Source of the DNA: CAZWDL01 sp964632995
GTDB lineage: Bacteria; Bacteroidota; Bacteroidia; Chitinophagales; Saprospiraceae
Direction of reading: 5' to 3'
DNA: 64,000 bases
Assembly (NCBI GenBank): GCA_964632995.1
Contig: CAZWDL010000029.1
Coordinates: 1 to 64,000 of the forward strand
Shown here in pieces: positions 52,292-60,653 of the stretch. The notes under the pieces were generated by a model. That model saw only the letters and a list, made by a program, of their open reading frames with translations, had not been told where the DNA came from and did no database searches. Within the stretch, counting starts at the first letter, position 1. The number at the start of each line of letters is the position of its first letter. The translations under genes were made by a program, and so were the position numbers.

Positions 52292-52417
52292 AGGGAGATT
52301 CTACAGTTTAATTGTGATAATAAATTAACGACATAAAAGAAAGATTTAAATTTTTTCATGGTTATTTTAAGAAATAGTAAGGGGGAACAAAAGTTTTTAA
52401 ACTTTTGATCCAATTAG

Positions 52418-52447
52418 GAGCGTCTTTGCAAAGACGCTCTTTTTTTT
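52418..52447 (+). terminator. Perfect rho-independent terminator
   Basis: GAGCGTCTTTG and CAAAGACGCTC form a perfect 22-base palindrome followed by TTTTTTTT. No plus-strand gene ends within 500 bases, so it probably closes a non-coding transcript or the chitinase mRNA. Confidence 0.85.
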
Positions 52448-52542
52448 GCTAATGTGTTGGAGGCGGGACTAAAAAGATCAACCGAGATCGTTGCTCAATA
52501 ACATCTGCGCTTATCTTAGCAGGTCAAAAGGACAGCATAATC

Positions 52543-53673
52543 ATGCGTAATAATAGATTGGCGGTCAATATCTTCTTTGGCGTTAATGGATTTCTTTTTG
52601 CCAATTATATTTCCCGCATACCCTGGATACAGGAGTCTTACGGTCTGGACAACGGCGGAATCGGACTGCTGCTGCTGGCGGCGGCCGTTGGCGCCCTGCT
52701 GGCCATGCCGTTCACCGGCTGGCTGATTGTAGGTAACGGAAGCCGGCGCATTACGGTGATCTCCGGACTACTGTTCTGTGCGATCGTACCGTTTATTGGC
52801 CTAATGCCCAATGCATGGACGCTGGGGGCGCTTTTTCTGGTCATGGGACTGGCGACCGGCACCATGGATGTGGCCATGAATGCGCAGGCAATCCTGGTAG
52901 AAGAAAAACACCTTCGGCCTATCATGTCTTTCTTTCATGCCTTGTTTAGCGCCGGGATGATGTTGGGCGCGGGCGCAGGCGCTTTGTTTACGCGCTTCGA
53001 AGCGAGCCTGGCCCTGCATCTTGGTATCGTTTCTTTTTTTGGGCTGCTGCTGGTGGCCTGGGCGGCTGCCCACCTGCTTCCCGACACCCGGCGCCCCGGA
53101 TCGGAGGAACAGGGTTTCTTTCGCCTGCCCGAGGCCTCTTTGGTGGGCTTTGGCTTTATTGCCTTCTGCAGCATGCTGGGGGAAGGTGCTATGGCCGACT
53201 GGAGCACCAACTACATGCTGCGCATCGCGGAGGCAAAACCCGCTTTCGCCCCTATGGGACTGGCCGCCTTCTCGCTGGCGATGATGATCGCCCGTTTCCT
53301 GGGCGATAGCATGCGCGCGCGATTGGGGGATCGCAGATTACTTATTCGTAGCAGCCTCGTCGCGACGGGCGGTCTGAGTCTTGTCCTGTTGCTGCCTTAT
53401 CCTCCAGTAGCCCTTATTGGCTTTTTGTTGGTTGGTTTAGGCCTTTCGGTGATCATTCCCATCGCCTATTCCACGGCGGGTAAAGCGCCGGGGCTACCAC
53501 CGGGAGCAGGTATCGGTATGGTAGCTACCATTGGCTACTCGGGCTTCCTCTTCGGCCCACCCGTCATCGGCTTCCTGGCCGATTGGCAGAATCTGCGGGT
53601 GGCGTTAGTGTTCGCGCTTCTGCTTTTCGTGGGAATGACGGTGCTGAGTGTGCGGATGCGGACAGTAAGATGA
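52543..53673 (+). CDS. MFS transporter (YbjJ-like)
   Basis: The 376-residue carrier has about twelve membrane helices, beginning NIFFGVNGFLFANYISRIPW. The MDVAMNAQA segment in helix 4-5 and HALFSAGMMLGAGAGALF fit the YbjJ-type MFS group. The usual intracellular loop between helices 2 and 3 reads GNGSRRITVIS. The substrate is unknown. The ATG lies ~20 bases after a TATCTTAG box. Confidence 0.86.
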   Translation: MRNNRLAVNIFFGVNGFLFANYISRIPWIQESYGLDNGGIGLLLLAAAVGALLAMPFTGWLIVGNGSRRITVISGLLFCAIVPFIGLMPNAWTLGALFLVMGLATGTMDVAMNAQAILVEEKHLRPIMSFFHALFSAGMMLGAGAGALFTRFEASLALHLGIVSFFGLLLVAWAAAHLLPDTRRPGSEEQGFFRLPEASLVGFGFIAFCSMLGEGAMADWSTNYMLRIAEAKPAFAPMGLAAFSLAMMIARFLGDSMRARLGDRRLLIRSSLVATGGLSLVLLLPYPPVALIGFLLVGLGLSVIIPIAYSTAGKAPGLPPGAGIGMVATIGYSGFLFGPPVIGFLADWQNLRVALVFALLLFVGMTVLSVRMRTVR

Positions 53674-53915
53674 TACCTTGATCCGGTTGAAGTTGCTTTG
53701 AGAAAGACCAGGGACTTGGAAAAGACGTTTTTCACAGGCCAGTGAGAAAAGTCTGAACTACTTCATTGTATGGTTTTCCAGCAAACGATCGGGGTATGGA
53801 AATAATTAACATATTATTTATCAGATGAATACCGCATTGTTTTTAATATATTTTTATTTTTAAAAGGAAACCGCAAAAATATTTGCAACCGTGTTTTTAC
53901 AAAAACGCTATCAGA

Positions 53916-54494
53916 ATGAAACCTATCATACTTGCTCTTGCTTTCCTGTTATTGCTGAGTAGCGGCGCCATGGCCCCTTCTGCGGTTGCTTTTCCTGCCG
54001 GCAATACTTCCCCAGGGTTCCTGGAAATGAAACGTGAAACCGGTGTTGTAAAAAAATCTGCTGAATTCTGGACCGGCCCACCCCATCTGGAAAGTTCCAT
54101 GGTGTTCCTGAAGCTTGGCGCCGGCACCGAGGTGGAAATACTGGGACGGGAAGCAGTTTACCTCAAGGTAATGCACCGGAATTTAATTGGCTATGTAGAA
54201 AAACGATTGGTAAGAGTGTTGACCGCTGAGCAGGAAAAAGCGGTCCCATCTCCCGAGTCAATGGCTGCCAAGGCGGAAAAGAAAGAAACCGTTGAGGCCG
54301 CTGTGTACGGGCTGTATATGGTTACCAGAGAAACCAGCCTGCGAGCGGCTGCGGAAGCTCAGGCCAGGGTATACGTCAGGCTGAAAGAAGGATATAGGGT
54401 GGAGGTGCTGGAGAACTCCGGCCGTTGGTGGTGGAAAGTCCGTTATAAGGACCGCGTCGGATGGGCTAAACGGGCCTTGTTGAAAAAAGAATAG
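53916..54494 (+). CDS. Secreted protein with two SH3-like domains
   Basis: The product (192 residues) has a signal peptide (MKPIILALAFLLLLSSG...) and two bacterial SH3-like modules. The first is at ~40-95 (SAEFWTGPPHLESSMVFLKLGAGTEVEIL in pieces, ending VMHRNLIGYVEKRLV); the second at ~135-190 (RETSLRAAAEAQARVYVRL, WWWKVRYKDRVGWAKRALL). Such domains bind peptidoglycan stem peptides or act as scaffolds. No enzymatic domain is present. It stands 9 bases before the SDR gene, so co-transcription is likely. Confidence 0.85.
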   Translation: MKPIILALAFLLLLSSGAMAPSAVAFPAGNTSPGFLEMKRETGVVKKSAEFWTGPPHLESSMVFLKLGAGTEVEILGREAVYLKVMHRNLIGYVEKRLVRVLTAEQEKAVPSPESMAAKAEKKETVEAAVYGLYMVTRETSLRAAAEAQARVYVRLKEGYRVEVLENSGRWWWKVRYKDRVGWAKRALLKKE

Positions 54495-54503
54495 CCTTAA
54501 AAT

Positions 54504-55286
54504 ATGGAAACGGAATTGAAAGACAAGGTTATCCTGGTTACCGGCGCCAGCCGGGGGATAGGAAAGGCTATCTCCCAGGTATGTGCCCGGGAGGGCGCCC
54601 AGCTTATTGTCAGTTCCGACGAAAAAGCGCCCGCCGAAGCCGTAGCAGCTTCTTTGCCGGGTGAAGAGGCGAGGCATAGTTCTCTTTTTCTGGATGTTAC
54701 CAAGGACTCCGACCGGCGAAACGCCTTCGACTTCATCATGGAAAAATACGGTCGCCTGGACGGCCTGGTAAATAATGCCGGCGTCGACTTCAGTGTGCCT
54801 TTTCTGGAAACTACTCCCAGGGAATGGCAGAAAGTGATGGAAGTCGACTTCAACGCCGTCTTCGAATTGTGTCAATTGGCGATTGCATTGTACAAAGAGC
54901 TGGGAGGCGGCAAAATCGTCAGCATCAGCTCCGTCCATACGCGCGCCACCTACATCGGCGCCGGCCCCTATGCCGCCGCTAAAGGCGCCGTGCGCATGCT
55001 CACCAAAAGCCTGACCTGCGAATTTGCCAAAGATAATATTCAAATTAACTGTGTGGCGCCCGGCATCACCCGTACCGACATCTGGCAGGCCCACGTCGAA
55101 CGGCACGGCAGCGAAGCCGCCGCGCTGGCCTACTGGAGCAAGAACATTCCCGCCGGAAAAATCGTGGAACCCGAACAGGTGGGCGAAGTCGTTTCCTTCC
55201 TGCTTTCCGATCGCGCCAACAGTATTAACGGTACGACTATCTATATCGATGACGGGTTGACGAGTCAGTTGCTCGCAAGCAATTAA
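54504..55286 (+). CDS. Short-chain dehydrogenase/reductase, classical
   Basis: The 260-residue protein has the classical SDR motifs: cofactor site TGASRGIG (residues 14-21), NNAG in the centre, catalytic SISSVH-Tyr-Lys series (GPYAAAKGAV supplies Tyr-x-x-x-Lys) and CVAPGITRTD. The Asp/Ser region after the second strand (SSDEKA) does not decide between NAD and NADP. The substrate is unknown; the likely group is the FabG-like or glucose-dehydrogenase-like family. It follows the SH3 gene closely. Confidence 0.9.
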   Translation: METELKDKVILVTGASRGIGKAISQVCAREGAQLIVSSDEKAPAEAVAASLPGEEARHSSLFLDVTKDSDRRNAFDFIMEKYGRLDGLVNNAGVDFSVPFLETTPREWQKVMEVDFNAVFELCQLAIALYKELGGGKIVSISSVHTRATYIGAGPYAAAKGAVRMLTKSLTCEFAKDNIQINCVAPGITRTDIWQAHVERHGSEAAALAYWSKNIPAGKIVEPEQVGEVVSFLLSDRANSINGTTIYIDDGLTSQLLASN

Positions 55287-55305
55287 TCCGGTATATCTAT
55301 CCTTT

Positions 55306-56169
55306 ATGGAACCTCACCCAGTTGTTAAGCAATTCTTGATATGGGCGGAAGGACAGGTCAACATCCGTACGGTGTTGCTCGTCGGCTCCCGCGCTATACC
55401 TGCTGCACCGGTTGACGCCTGGTCGGACTACGACCTCGCGCTGTTTGTGGAAAATCCTGAAGTTTTGGCTGCTTCCAACGACTGGTCGAACAGATTTGGT
55501 GATATCATGATCCAATTGCCGGAAAAGGTCGATTTCGAAGGAAAATTTTATCCCTCGCGGCTGGTTATCTACCAGGACGGACCTAAAATTGATTTCGCCG
55601 TATATGGAGTAGAGGTGCTGAAAGCGATACTCGCCGGGGAAAGTCTGCCGGTCTGGATGCAACCGGCCTATCAGGTCTTGCTGGATAAGGATAACCTGGT
55701 GGAGCAACTGCCGGAAATATCCGGTATCCGGTCCTTCCATACTCCACCCACCGAAAGCGAATACCTCGCCGCTGTTAACGAATTTTTCTGGGAACTGATT
55801 TACCTGTTAAAGAATCTGCAGCGCGAAGACCTCTGGCTGGCCCGTTACAACGAAAGCGTTCTTCGCGAACAACTGCTCCGAATGCTGGAGTGGTTGGAAT
55901 GGTCCCGGCACGGTTGGAGCTATTCCACCGGCTACCTGGGAAGGGACATGAAAAACTGGCTGGACCCAAAGTTGTACGAACTCGTCAAAAAAACCTTTGC
56001 CGGCGCCGAAATTTTGGAGGATCACTCCGCTATTGAGTACATGCTTCGCCTGGTGCGCATATCGGCTAAAGAAATAGCAGATGACCTCGGCTACACTTAT
56101 CCGGAACAATTAGACCTTAAAGTAATGGCCTACATCACTAAATGTTGGCGGGAAAATGAAAATATTTAG
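55306..56169 (+). CDS. Aminoglycoside 6-adenylyltransferase-like protein (ANT(6)/AadK/AadS type)
   Basis: The 287-residue protein has the nucleotidyltransferase motif VLLVGSRAIP followed by WSDYDLALFV, giving GS-x9-13-DxD metal ligands, and the C-terminal helical domain typical of PF04439 (KPL-like DLWLARYNESVLREQLLRMLEW, GRDMKNWL). Length and domain order fit AadK/AadS enzymes, which adenylylate streptomycin at position 6. Chromosomal members in environmental bacteria are not always resistance enzymes. It follows the SDR gene after 19 bases and precedes another SDR. Confidence 0.85.
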   Translation: MEPHPVVKQFLIWAEGQVNIRTVLLVGSRAIPAAPVDAWSDYDLALFVENPEVLAASNDWSNRFGDIMIQLPEKVDFEGKFYPSRLVIYQDGPKIDFAVYGVEVLKAILAGESLPVWMQPAYQVLLDKDNLVEQLPEISGIRSFHTPPTESEYLAAVNEFFWELIYLLKNLQREDLWLARYNESVLREQLLRMLEWLEWSRHGWSYSTGYLGRDMKNWLDPKLYELVKKTFAGAEILEDHSAIEYMLRLVRISAKEIADDLGYTYPEQLDLKVMAYITKCWRENENI

Positions 56170-56256
56170 CACCATTGAGAATGACAAGGCCCGGGCTGCA
56201 AACGAACTTGCTCTTCAGCTGTTTGGAGTTCGAAGTCATCAAAACGCCTGTTCGTC

Positions 56257-57177
56257 ATGCAGAAAAAATGGACGCCGGCCGACCTGCCGGATCAGTCGGG
56301 CAAGGTAATTATCATCACCGGCGCTAACAGCGGTCTGGGCTTCGCTTCCGCCAAAGTGCTGGCCCAGGCAGGCGCTACCATCATTATGGCATGTCGTGAC
56401 GAAGAGCGGGGCGCCCACGCTCTGCGGGAAATCAAGCGGGCCGTTCCGGACGGCGACCTGGAGCTCATCCCGCTCGATCTGGCCAGCCTGGATTCTATTG
56501 CCGCTTTCGCTAAAAAGTTCTCCGCCAATTACGAGCGCCTGGACGTGCTGCTCAACAACGCCGGCATTATGGCGACGCCTTTCGGCAAAACGAAGGACGG
56601 CTTCGAACAGCAGTTTGGAGTCAATCATCTCGGTCATTTCGCCCTTACCGCCCGCCTGTTGCCGCTGCTGCGCGCCACGCCTCAAAGCCGGGTGGTCGCC
56701 GTGTCCAGCCTCGCCGCCCATAGCGGCACCATCAACTTCGAAGACCTGCATGGCGAAAAAAATTATCAGCCATGGAAAGCTTACCGGCAGAGCAAACTGG
56801 CCAACCTGATGTTCGCACTGGAACTGAATCGTCGCTTTCAGGCTGCCGGAGCAAACGCTATCAGCGTGGCCACCCATCCCGGTGGCGCCGCCACCAACCT
56901 GGGCAGGCATGTGCAATCGGGAAAAGTCGCCCGCTTTCTCGCCGAGAATATCTTCCTGCCCCTCTTGCCTGGTCCCTTTAAGGGCGCCCGCGCCCAGCTC
57001 TACGCCGCCGGCGCCGAACAGGTGCCCGGCGGAACTTACTTCGGACTCGACGGCCCGGGACAGATATGGGGCTATCCCAAAAAGATCGGCATCCCCGCCC
57101 CGGCGCGAAGAGAAAAGGAATGGAAAAAACTGTGGGAGGTATCGGAAAAACTCACCGGCCTTTCTTTCAATCTCTGA
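56257..57177 (+). CDS. SDR oxidoreductase, retinol-dehydrogenase-like
   Basis: The 306-residue protein reads SGKVIIITGANSGLGFASAK (TGxxxGLG motif), MACRDEERG (Arg after strand 2, favouring NADP), LLNNAGIMATPF, SRVVAVSSLAAHSG and YRQSKLANLMF (Tyr-x-x-x-Lys), ending with a C-terminal PLLPGPFKGARAQLYAAG block. This is the pattern of the RDH/WWOX-like SDR subgroup. The substrate is unknown. It is 87 bases after the adenylyltransferase gene. Confidence 0.9.
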   Translation: MQKKWTPADLPDQSGKVIIITGANSGLGFASAKVLAQAGATIIMACRDEERGAHALREIKRAVPDGDLELIPLDLASLDSIAAFAKKFSANYERLDVLLNNAGIMATPFGKTKDGFEQQFGVNHLGHFALTARLLPLLRATPQSRVVAVSSLAAHSGTINFEDLHGEKNYQPWKAYRQSKLANLMFALELNRRFQAAGANAISVATHPGGAATNLGRHVQSGKVARFLAENIFLPLLPGPFKGARAQLYAAGAEQVPGGTYFGLDGPGQIWGYPKKIGIPAPARREKEWKKLWEVSEKLTGLSFNL

Positions 57178-57224
57178 AACCGGGTAATTAAACTGAACTG
57201 GACAGGGGGTACAGGGATTTTTTG

Positions 57225-57345
57225 ACAGGATTAAAGGGAGGTTCAGGATTCTTTGTGCAAGGCCGGCATCCGGTCAATTCCAGTTTCCACAAGGAAACTG
57301 AAACTCCAAAAGCGCGGATGATCTTGTTCTTTCTGTTAATCCTGT
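57225..57345. repeat. Inverted repeat enclosing a perfect hairpin
   Basis: ACAGGATTAA (57,225-57,234) and TTAATCCTGT (57,336-57,345) are exact inverted copies about 100 bases apart. Between them CAGTTTCC/GGAAACTG (57,281-57,300) forms a perfect 8-bp stem. Strings of the ACAGGATTAA type are common in dispersed bacterial intergenic repeats. Confidence 0.55.
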
Positions 57346-57469
57346 TTACCTATTATAATTTATAAATGAGTCCGGGGACTTATTTTTAGGAAGAAATTCG
57401 GACTACTACCAAACATGCAGGGCGCGTTTTCCCATAAATATGAAACGGACAAACAGAAAACGCGTTGCT

Positions 57470-57784
57470 ATGAAATTCGCATCCTGGTGCTCCTGCCTGT
57501 TGCTATCCTTCCTGCTGGCCGCTTGCGCGCCCGCGCCTGTTAATGATGATAGCGAAACCGGTGAAGGACGGGATTCCCTCGAAACCCCGGCCGGCCACGA
57601 AGAGCCCGGCTTCACCTGGGAGCTATCTCAAAACGATGACTACCACTTTCAGCTGGAGGCGCCCGCTTCCTGGCAAACTTTCCGAACAGAGGAATCCGAT
57701 GCCTTCACGCTCAATGGTGCGTATTTTCCTTCTGTAAAGAAACTTCCTCCCCGTATTACTTGTTCCTCTCTCGGTATCCGATAA
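57470..57784 (+). CDS. Small lipoprotein, possibly C-terminally truncated
   Basis: The 104-residue product has a lipoprotein leader with lipobox LLAAC (Cys19) and an acidic linker. A fold appears to begin (FTWELSQNDDYHFQLEAPASWQTF) but stops after ~35 residues with an uncharacteristic end (KKLPPRITCSSLGIR), which suggests loss of the rest. No family is recognised. A start ten codons earlier gives a basic N-terminus and is less likely. It precedes uvrB by 39 bases. Confidence 0.45.
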   Translation: MKFASWCSCLLLSFLLAACAPAPVNDDSETGEGRDSLETPAGHEEPGFTWELSQNDDYHFQLEAPASWQTFRTEESDAFTLNGAYFPSVKKLPPRITCSSLGIR

Positions 57785-57823
57785 TTTTTTACCTTTCCCA
57801 GCTAAGCTTTACGATAGAGAAGC

Positions 57824-59836
57824 ATGGATTTCAAACTCGAATCTCAATTTTCTCCCACCGGAGATCAGCCACAGGCCATCGCGCAACTCGTGGAGGGCGT
57901 GCAGAATGGCGAACAGGGGCAAGTGCTGCTCGGCGTCACCGGATCAGGAAAAACTTTTACCATCGCCAACACCATCGCGGAGCTGAACCGGCCCACGCTG
58001 GTGCTGACGCATAATAAAACGCTCACCGCACAGCTGTACGGGGAATTCAAAGAATTTTTCCCCGACAATGCGGTCGAGTACTTTGTCTCTTATTACGACT
58101 ATTACCAGCCGGAGGCTTATATTTCGGTTACCGACACCTTTATCGAGAAAGATCTTTCAATTAATGAGGAGGTCGACAAATTGCGTCTGCGCGCGACTTC
58201 CTCGCTGCTTTCCGGCCGCCGCGATATTATCATCGTAGCGTCGGTATCCTGTATCTACGGTATGGGAAATCCGGAAGACTACAAGTCGGGAATCATCAGG
58301 ATTAAAAAAGGACAGACCATCTCCCGCAATTCCTTCCTTTACAGTTTGGTGGAAAGCCTGTATTCCCGCACCGAGGTCGACTTCAAGCGGGCCTCTTTCC
58401 GCGTGCGCGGGGATACGGTGGACATCAATCTGCCCTACGTCGACTACGGTTACCGCATTACCTTCTTCGGCGACGAGATCGAGCAGATCGAGCAGATCGA
58501 AGTGGAGTCCGGCAAGCGCATTGAACGCATGGAAACGGCGGCCATCTTTCCCGCCAACCTCTATATCGCACCTCGTGATCGTATCCACCAGATCATCCGT
58601 GACATTCAGGACGAGCTGCACGAACAGGAGAAGTACTTCGAACGTGAAGGGCGCCTGCTGGAAGCCCGTCGTGTCCGGGAAAGAACCAACTTCGATATTG
58701 AGATGATCAAGGAGCTCGGCTACTGCAACGGTGTGGAGAACTACTCGCGCTTCTTCGACGGCCGAAAACCGGGGACCCGGCCCTTCTGCTTACTCGATTA
58801 CTTCCCGGATGATTATCTGATGGTGATCGACGAGAGCCACGTCACTATCCCGCAGGTGCGCGGCATGTACGGCGGCGACCGCGCGCGTAAGCTCAGCCTG
58901 GTTAATCACGGCTTCCGCCTGCCCTCCGCCATGGATAACCGCCCGCTCAACTTCGCAGAGTTCGAGACCCTGGTCAACCAGGTCATCTACCTTTCCGCCA
59001 CTCCCAGCGACTACGAGCTGGAGCAGACCGGCGGCGTCATCGTCGAACAGCTCATCCGGCCCACCGGTCTGCTCGATCCGCCGATCGAGGTGCGTCCCAG
59101 TATTAACCAGATCGACGATCTCATAGAGGAGATCGATGAGCGGATCAAACGCGAGGAACGCGTACTGGTCACTACCCTCACCAAACGCATGGCCGAGGAG
59201 CTGACTAAGTACCTCAGCAAGCTCAATATCAAAGTGCGCTACATTCATTCCGAAGTGGATACGCTGGAACGTGTGGAAATCCTGCGCGATCTGCGTCTCG
59301 GCGAATTCGACGTGCTCGTCGGCGTCAACCTGCTTCGCGAGGGCCTCGATCTGCCCGAGGTGTCCCTGGTCGCCATCATCGACGCCGACAAGGAGGGCTT
59401 CCTGCGTAACGATCGCTCCCTGACGCAGACCGCCGGCCGCGCCGCGCGCAATGCCAACGGCCTCGTCATCTTCTACGCCGACCAGGTCACCGACTCTATG
59501 CAACGCACCATTGACGAAACCAATCGTCGCCGCTCCGTTCAGATGGCTTACAACGAAGAACACGGCATCATTCCGGAAACGGTGCGCAAGAGCCGCGACG
59601 AGATCATGGCTAAAAAGACTATCCTCGATATTCGTGGTAAGAAGCAGCAGGCTTACGTCGAGCCGGAGGAACCCAGCCTGGCCGCCGATCCCTTACTCGG
59701 CTATCTCACCCGCGACCAGATCGAACGCATGGTGAAGGAAACGGAACAGAAAATGAAAAAGGCGGCAAAGGAGCTGGACTTCATCACTGCCGCACAGTAT
59801 CGCGATGAGCTGTTTGCGCTGAAGAAGCAGCTTTAA
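57824..59836 (+). CDS. uvrB: Excinuclease ABC subunit B
   Basis: The 670-residue DNA-repair helicase-like subunit verifies damage delivered by UvrA and recruits UvrC. Walker A GVTGSGKT lies at residues 37-44, the beta-hairpin motif YFVSYYDYYQPEAYI follows near 90, the DEAD-like DESHVTIPQ and YGGDRARK blocks in the middle, motif V/VI GVNLLREGLDLPEVSLV and QTAGRAARN, and a C-terminal UVR domain (QKMKKAAKELDFITAAQYRDEL). The length is normal. It converges with the CPBP gene. Confidence 0.97.
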   Translation: MDFKLESQFSPTGDQPQAIAQLVEGVQNGEQGQVLLGVTGSGKTFTIANTIAELNRPTLVLTHNKTLTAQLYGEFKEFFPDNAVEYFVSYYDYYQPEAYISVTDTFIEKDLSINEEVDKLRLRATSSLLSGRRDIIIVASVSCIYGMGNPEDYKSGIIRIKKGQTISRNSFLYSLVESLYSRTEVDFKRASFRVRGDTVDINLPYVDYGYRITFFGDEIEQIEQIEVESGKRIERMETAAIFPANLYIAPRDRIHQIIRDIQDELHEQEKYFEREGRLLEARRVRERTNFDIEMIKELGYCNGVENYSRFFDGRKPGTRPFCLLDYFPDDYLMVIDESHVTIPQVRGMYGGDRARKLSLVNHGFRLPSAMDNRPLNFAEFETLVNQVIYLSATPSDYELEQTGGVIVEQLIRPTGLLDPPIEVRPSINQIDDLIEEIDERIKREERVLVTTLTKRMAEELTKYLSKLNIKVRYIHSEVDTLERVEILRDLRLGEFDVLVGVNLLREGLDLPEVSLVAIIDADKEGFLRNDRSLTQTAGRAARNANGLVIFYADQVTDSMQRTIDETNRRRSVQMAYNEEHGIIPETVRKSRDEIMAKKTILDIRGKKQQAYVEPEEPSLAADPLLGYLTRDQIERMVKETEQKMKKAAKELDFITAAQYRDELFALKKQL

Positions 59837-59862
59837 GCCTGAGCAACGCCCCCCCTTTTGCG

Positions 59863-60618
59863 TTACAGGTAAAATATAGCGTAATTCATCCCCAGGTTGA
59901 ATCCCGCGTGCGCCAGCACCGCTCCGTAGATGGATCGCGTCCGCCGGCGACACCATGCGAAGAGCAGGGCTACCCCCGCAATCAGCAGGAACCATAACAT
60001 TCCGGAAACCGGAAGGAAAGTAATCTCCCCGTCAATACGCACGATGCCATGGTGAAAGAGATGGACAAGCCCGAAGAAAGAAGCATCGGCGATCAGCCCC
60101 GTCGTTTCCGTCCAGTGTTGGGCTACGGACTGATGTAAAATTCCCCGAAAGAAGAACTCCTCGCCGAGCGGGCTAAAGATCAGGGCGGGAATCGTAATAA
60201 TCCAGAAAAGCCGGATGCGGGGAAGGGCTGCCATCTCTTCCGTGATGGGAAAGGCGCGCTCCACGGAGACGTACCAATTGTCAGGGCTTTCGCCAAACAA
60301 GGCGAAGCCTGTCATGTGGATCAGCAATGAGGCGCCGATGCCCATCAGCAGGCTGAAAACCATCCAAGACCAGGAGGCTGGTTTCCGGAGTCCCATCCAG
60401 TGTCGTCCTTGACGATTCAGGAACACCCAGGGCAGCAGGATCAGGAAGGTGAAGCTGAGCGGCAGTATCCAGCGGTATTCGGGCGGACCGAGGATGCCGA
60501 TGCCGCGTACGGCGGCTATCACCGGGCATAGCATGAGACTTACCCCCAGGACTTGCCCGCCCAGCAAAGGGCGCCAGAAAGGGCGGATGAGCAGGCAGCG
60601 GTTTGGGGAAGCTTGCAT
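59863..60618 (-). CDS. CPBP-family intramembrane metalloprotease
   Basis: The 251-residue membrane protein has about seven hydrophobic segments and the CPBP/Abi motifs: SPLGEEFFFRGILHQ (Glu-Glu and Arg, motif 1), FFGLVHLFHH (motif 2) and VLAHAGFNLGMN (motif 4 with His-x-x-x-Asn). These residues form the metal site. Related enzymes mature CAAX proteins or process bacteriocin and signalling peptides; the substrate is unknown. The gene ends 26 bases past the uvrB stop. Confidence 0.87.
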   Translation of the reverse strand: MQASPNRCLLIRPFWRPLLGGQVLGVSLMLCPVIAAVRGIGILGPPEYRWILPLSFTFLILLPWVFLNRQGRHWMGLRKPASWSWMVFSLLMGIGASLLIHMTGFALFGESPDNWYVSVERAFPITEEMAALPRIRLFWIITIPALIFSPLGEEFFFRGILHQSVAQHWTETTGLIADASFFGLVHLFHHGIVRIDGEITFLPVSGMLWFLLIAGVALLFAWCRRRTRSIYGAVLAHAGFNLGMNYAIFYL

Positions 60619-60653
60619 GGGTAGGAATCAAGTTTTACCAGAGCCACGAATTT

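Larger units (their letters stand above)
51912..52542. other. Long AT-rich intergenic region with hairpins
   Basis: About 630 bases without a gene. It holds a nested inverted repeat at 52,243-52,291, AAAAGTTT/AAACTTTT near 52,389-52,406 and a perfect terminator at 52,418. A TATCTTAG box at 52,512-52,519 probably drives the MFS gene. A small RNA ending at the terminator is possible. Confidence 0.5.
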
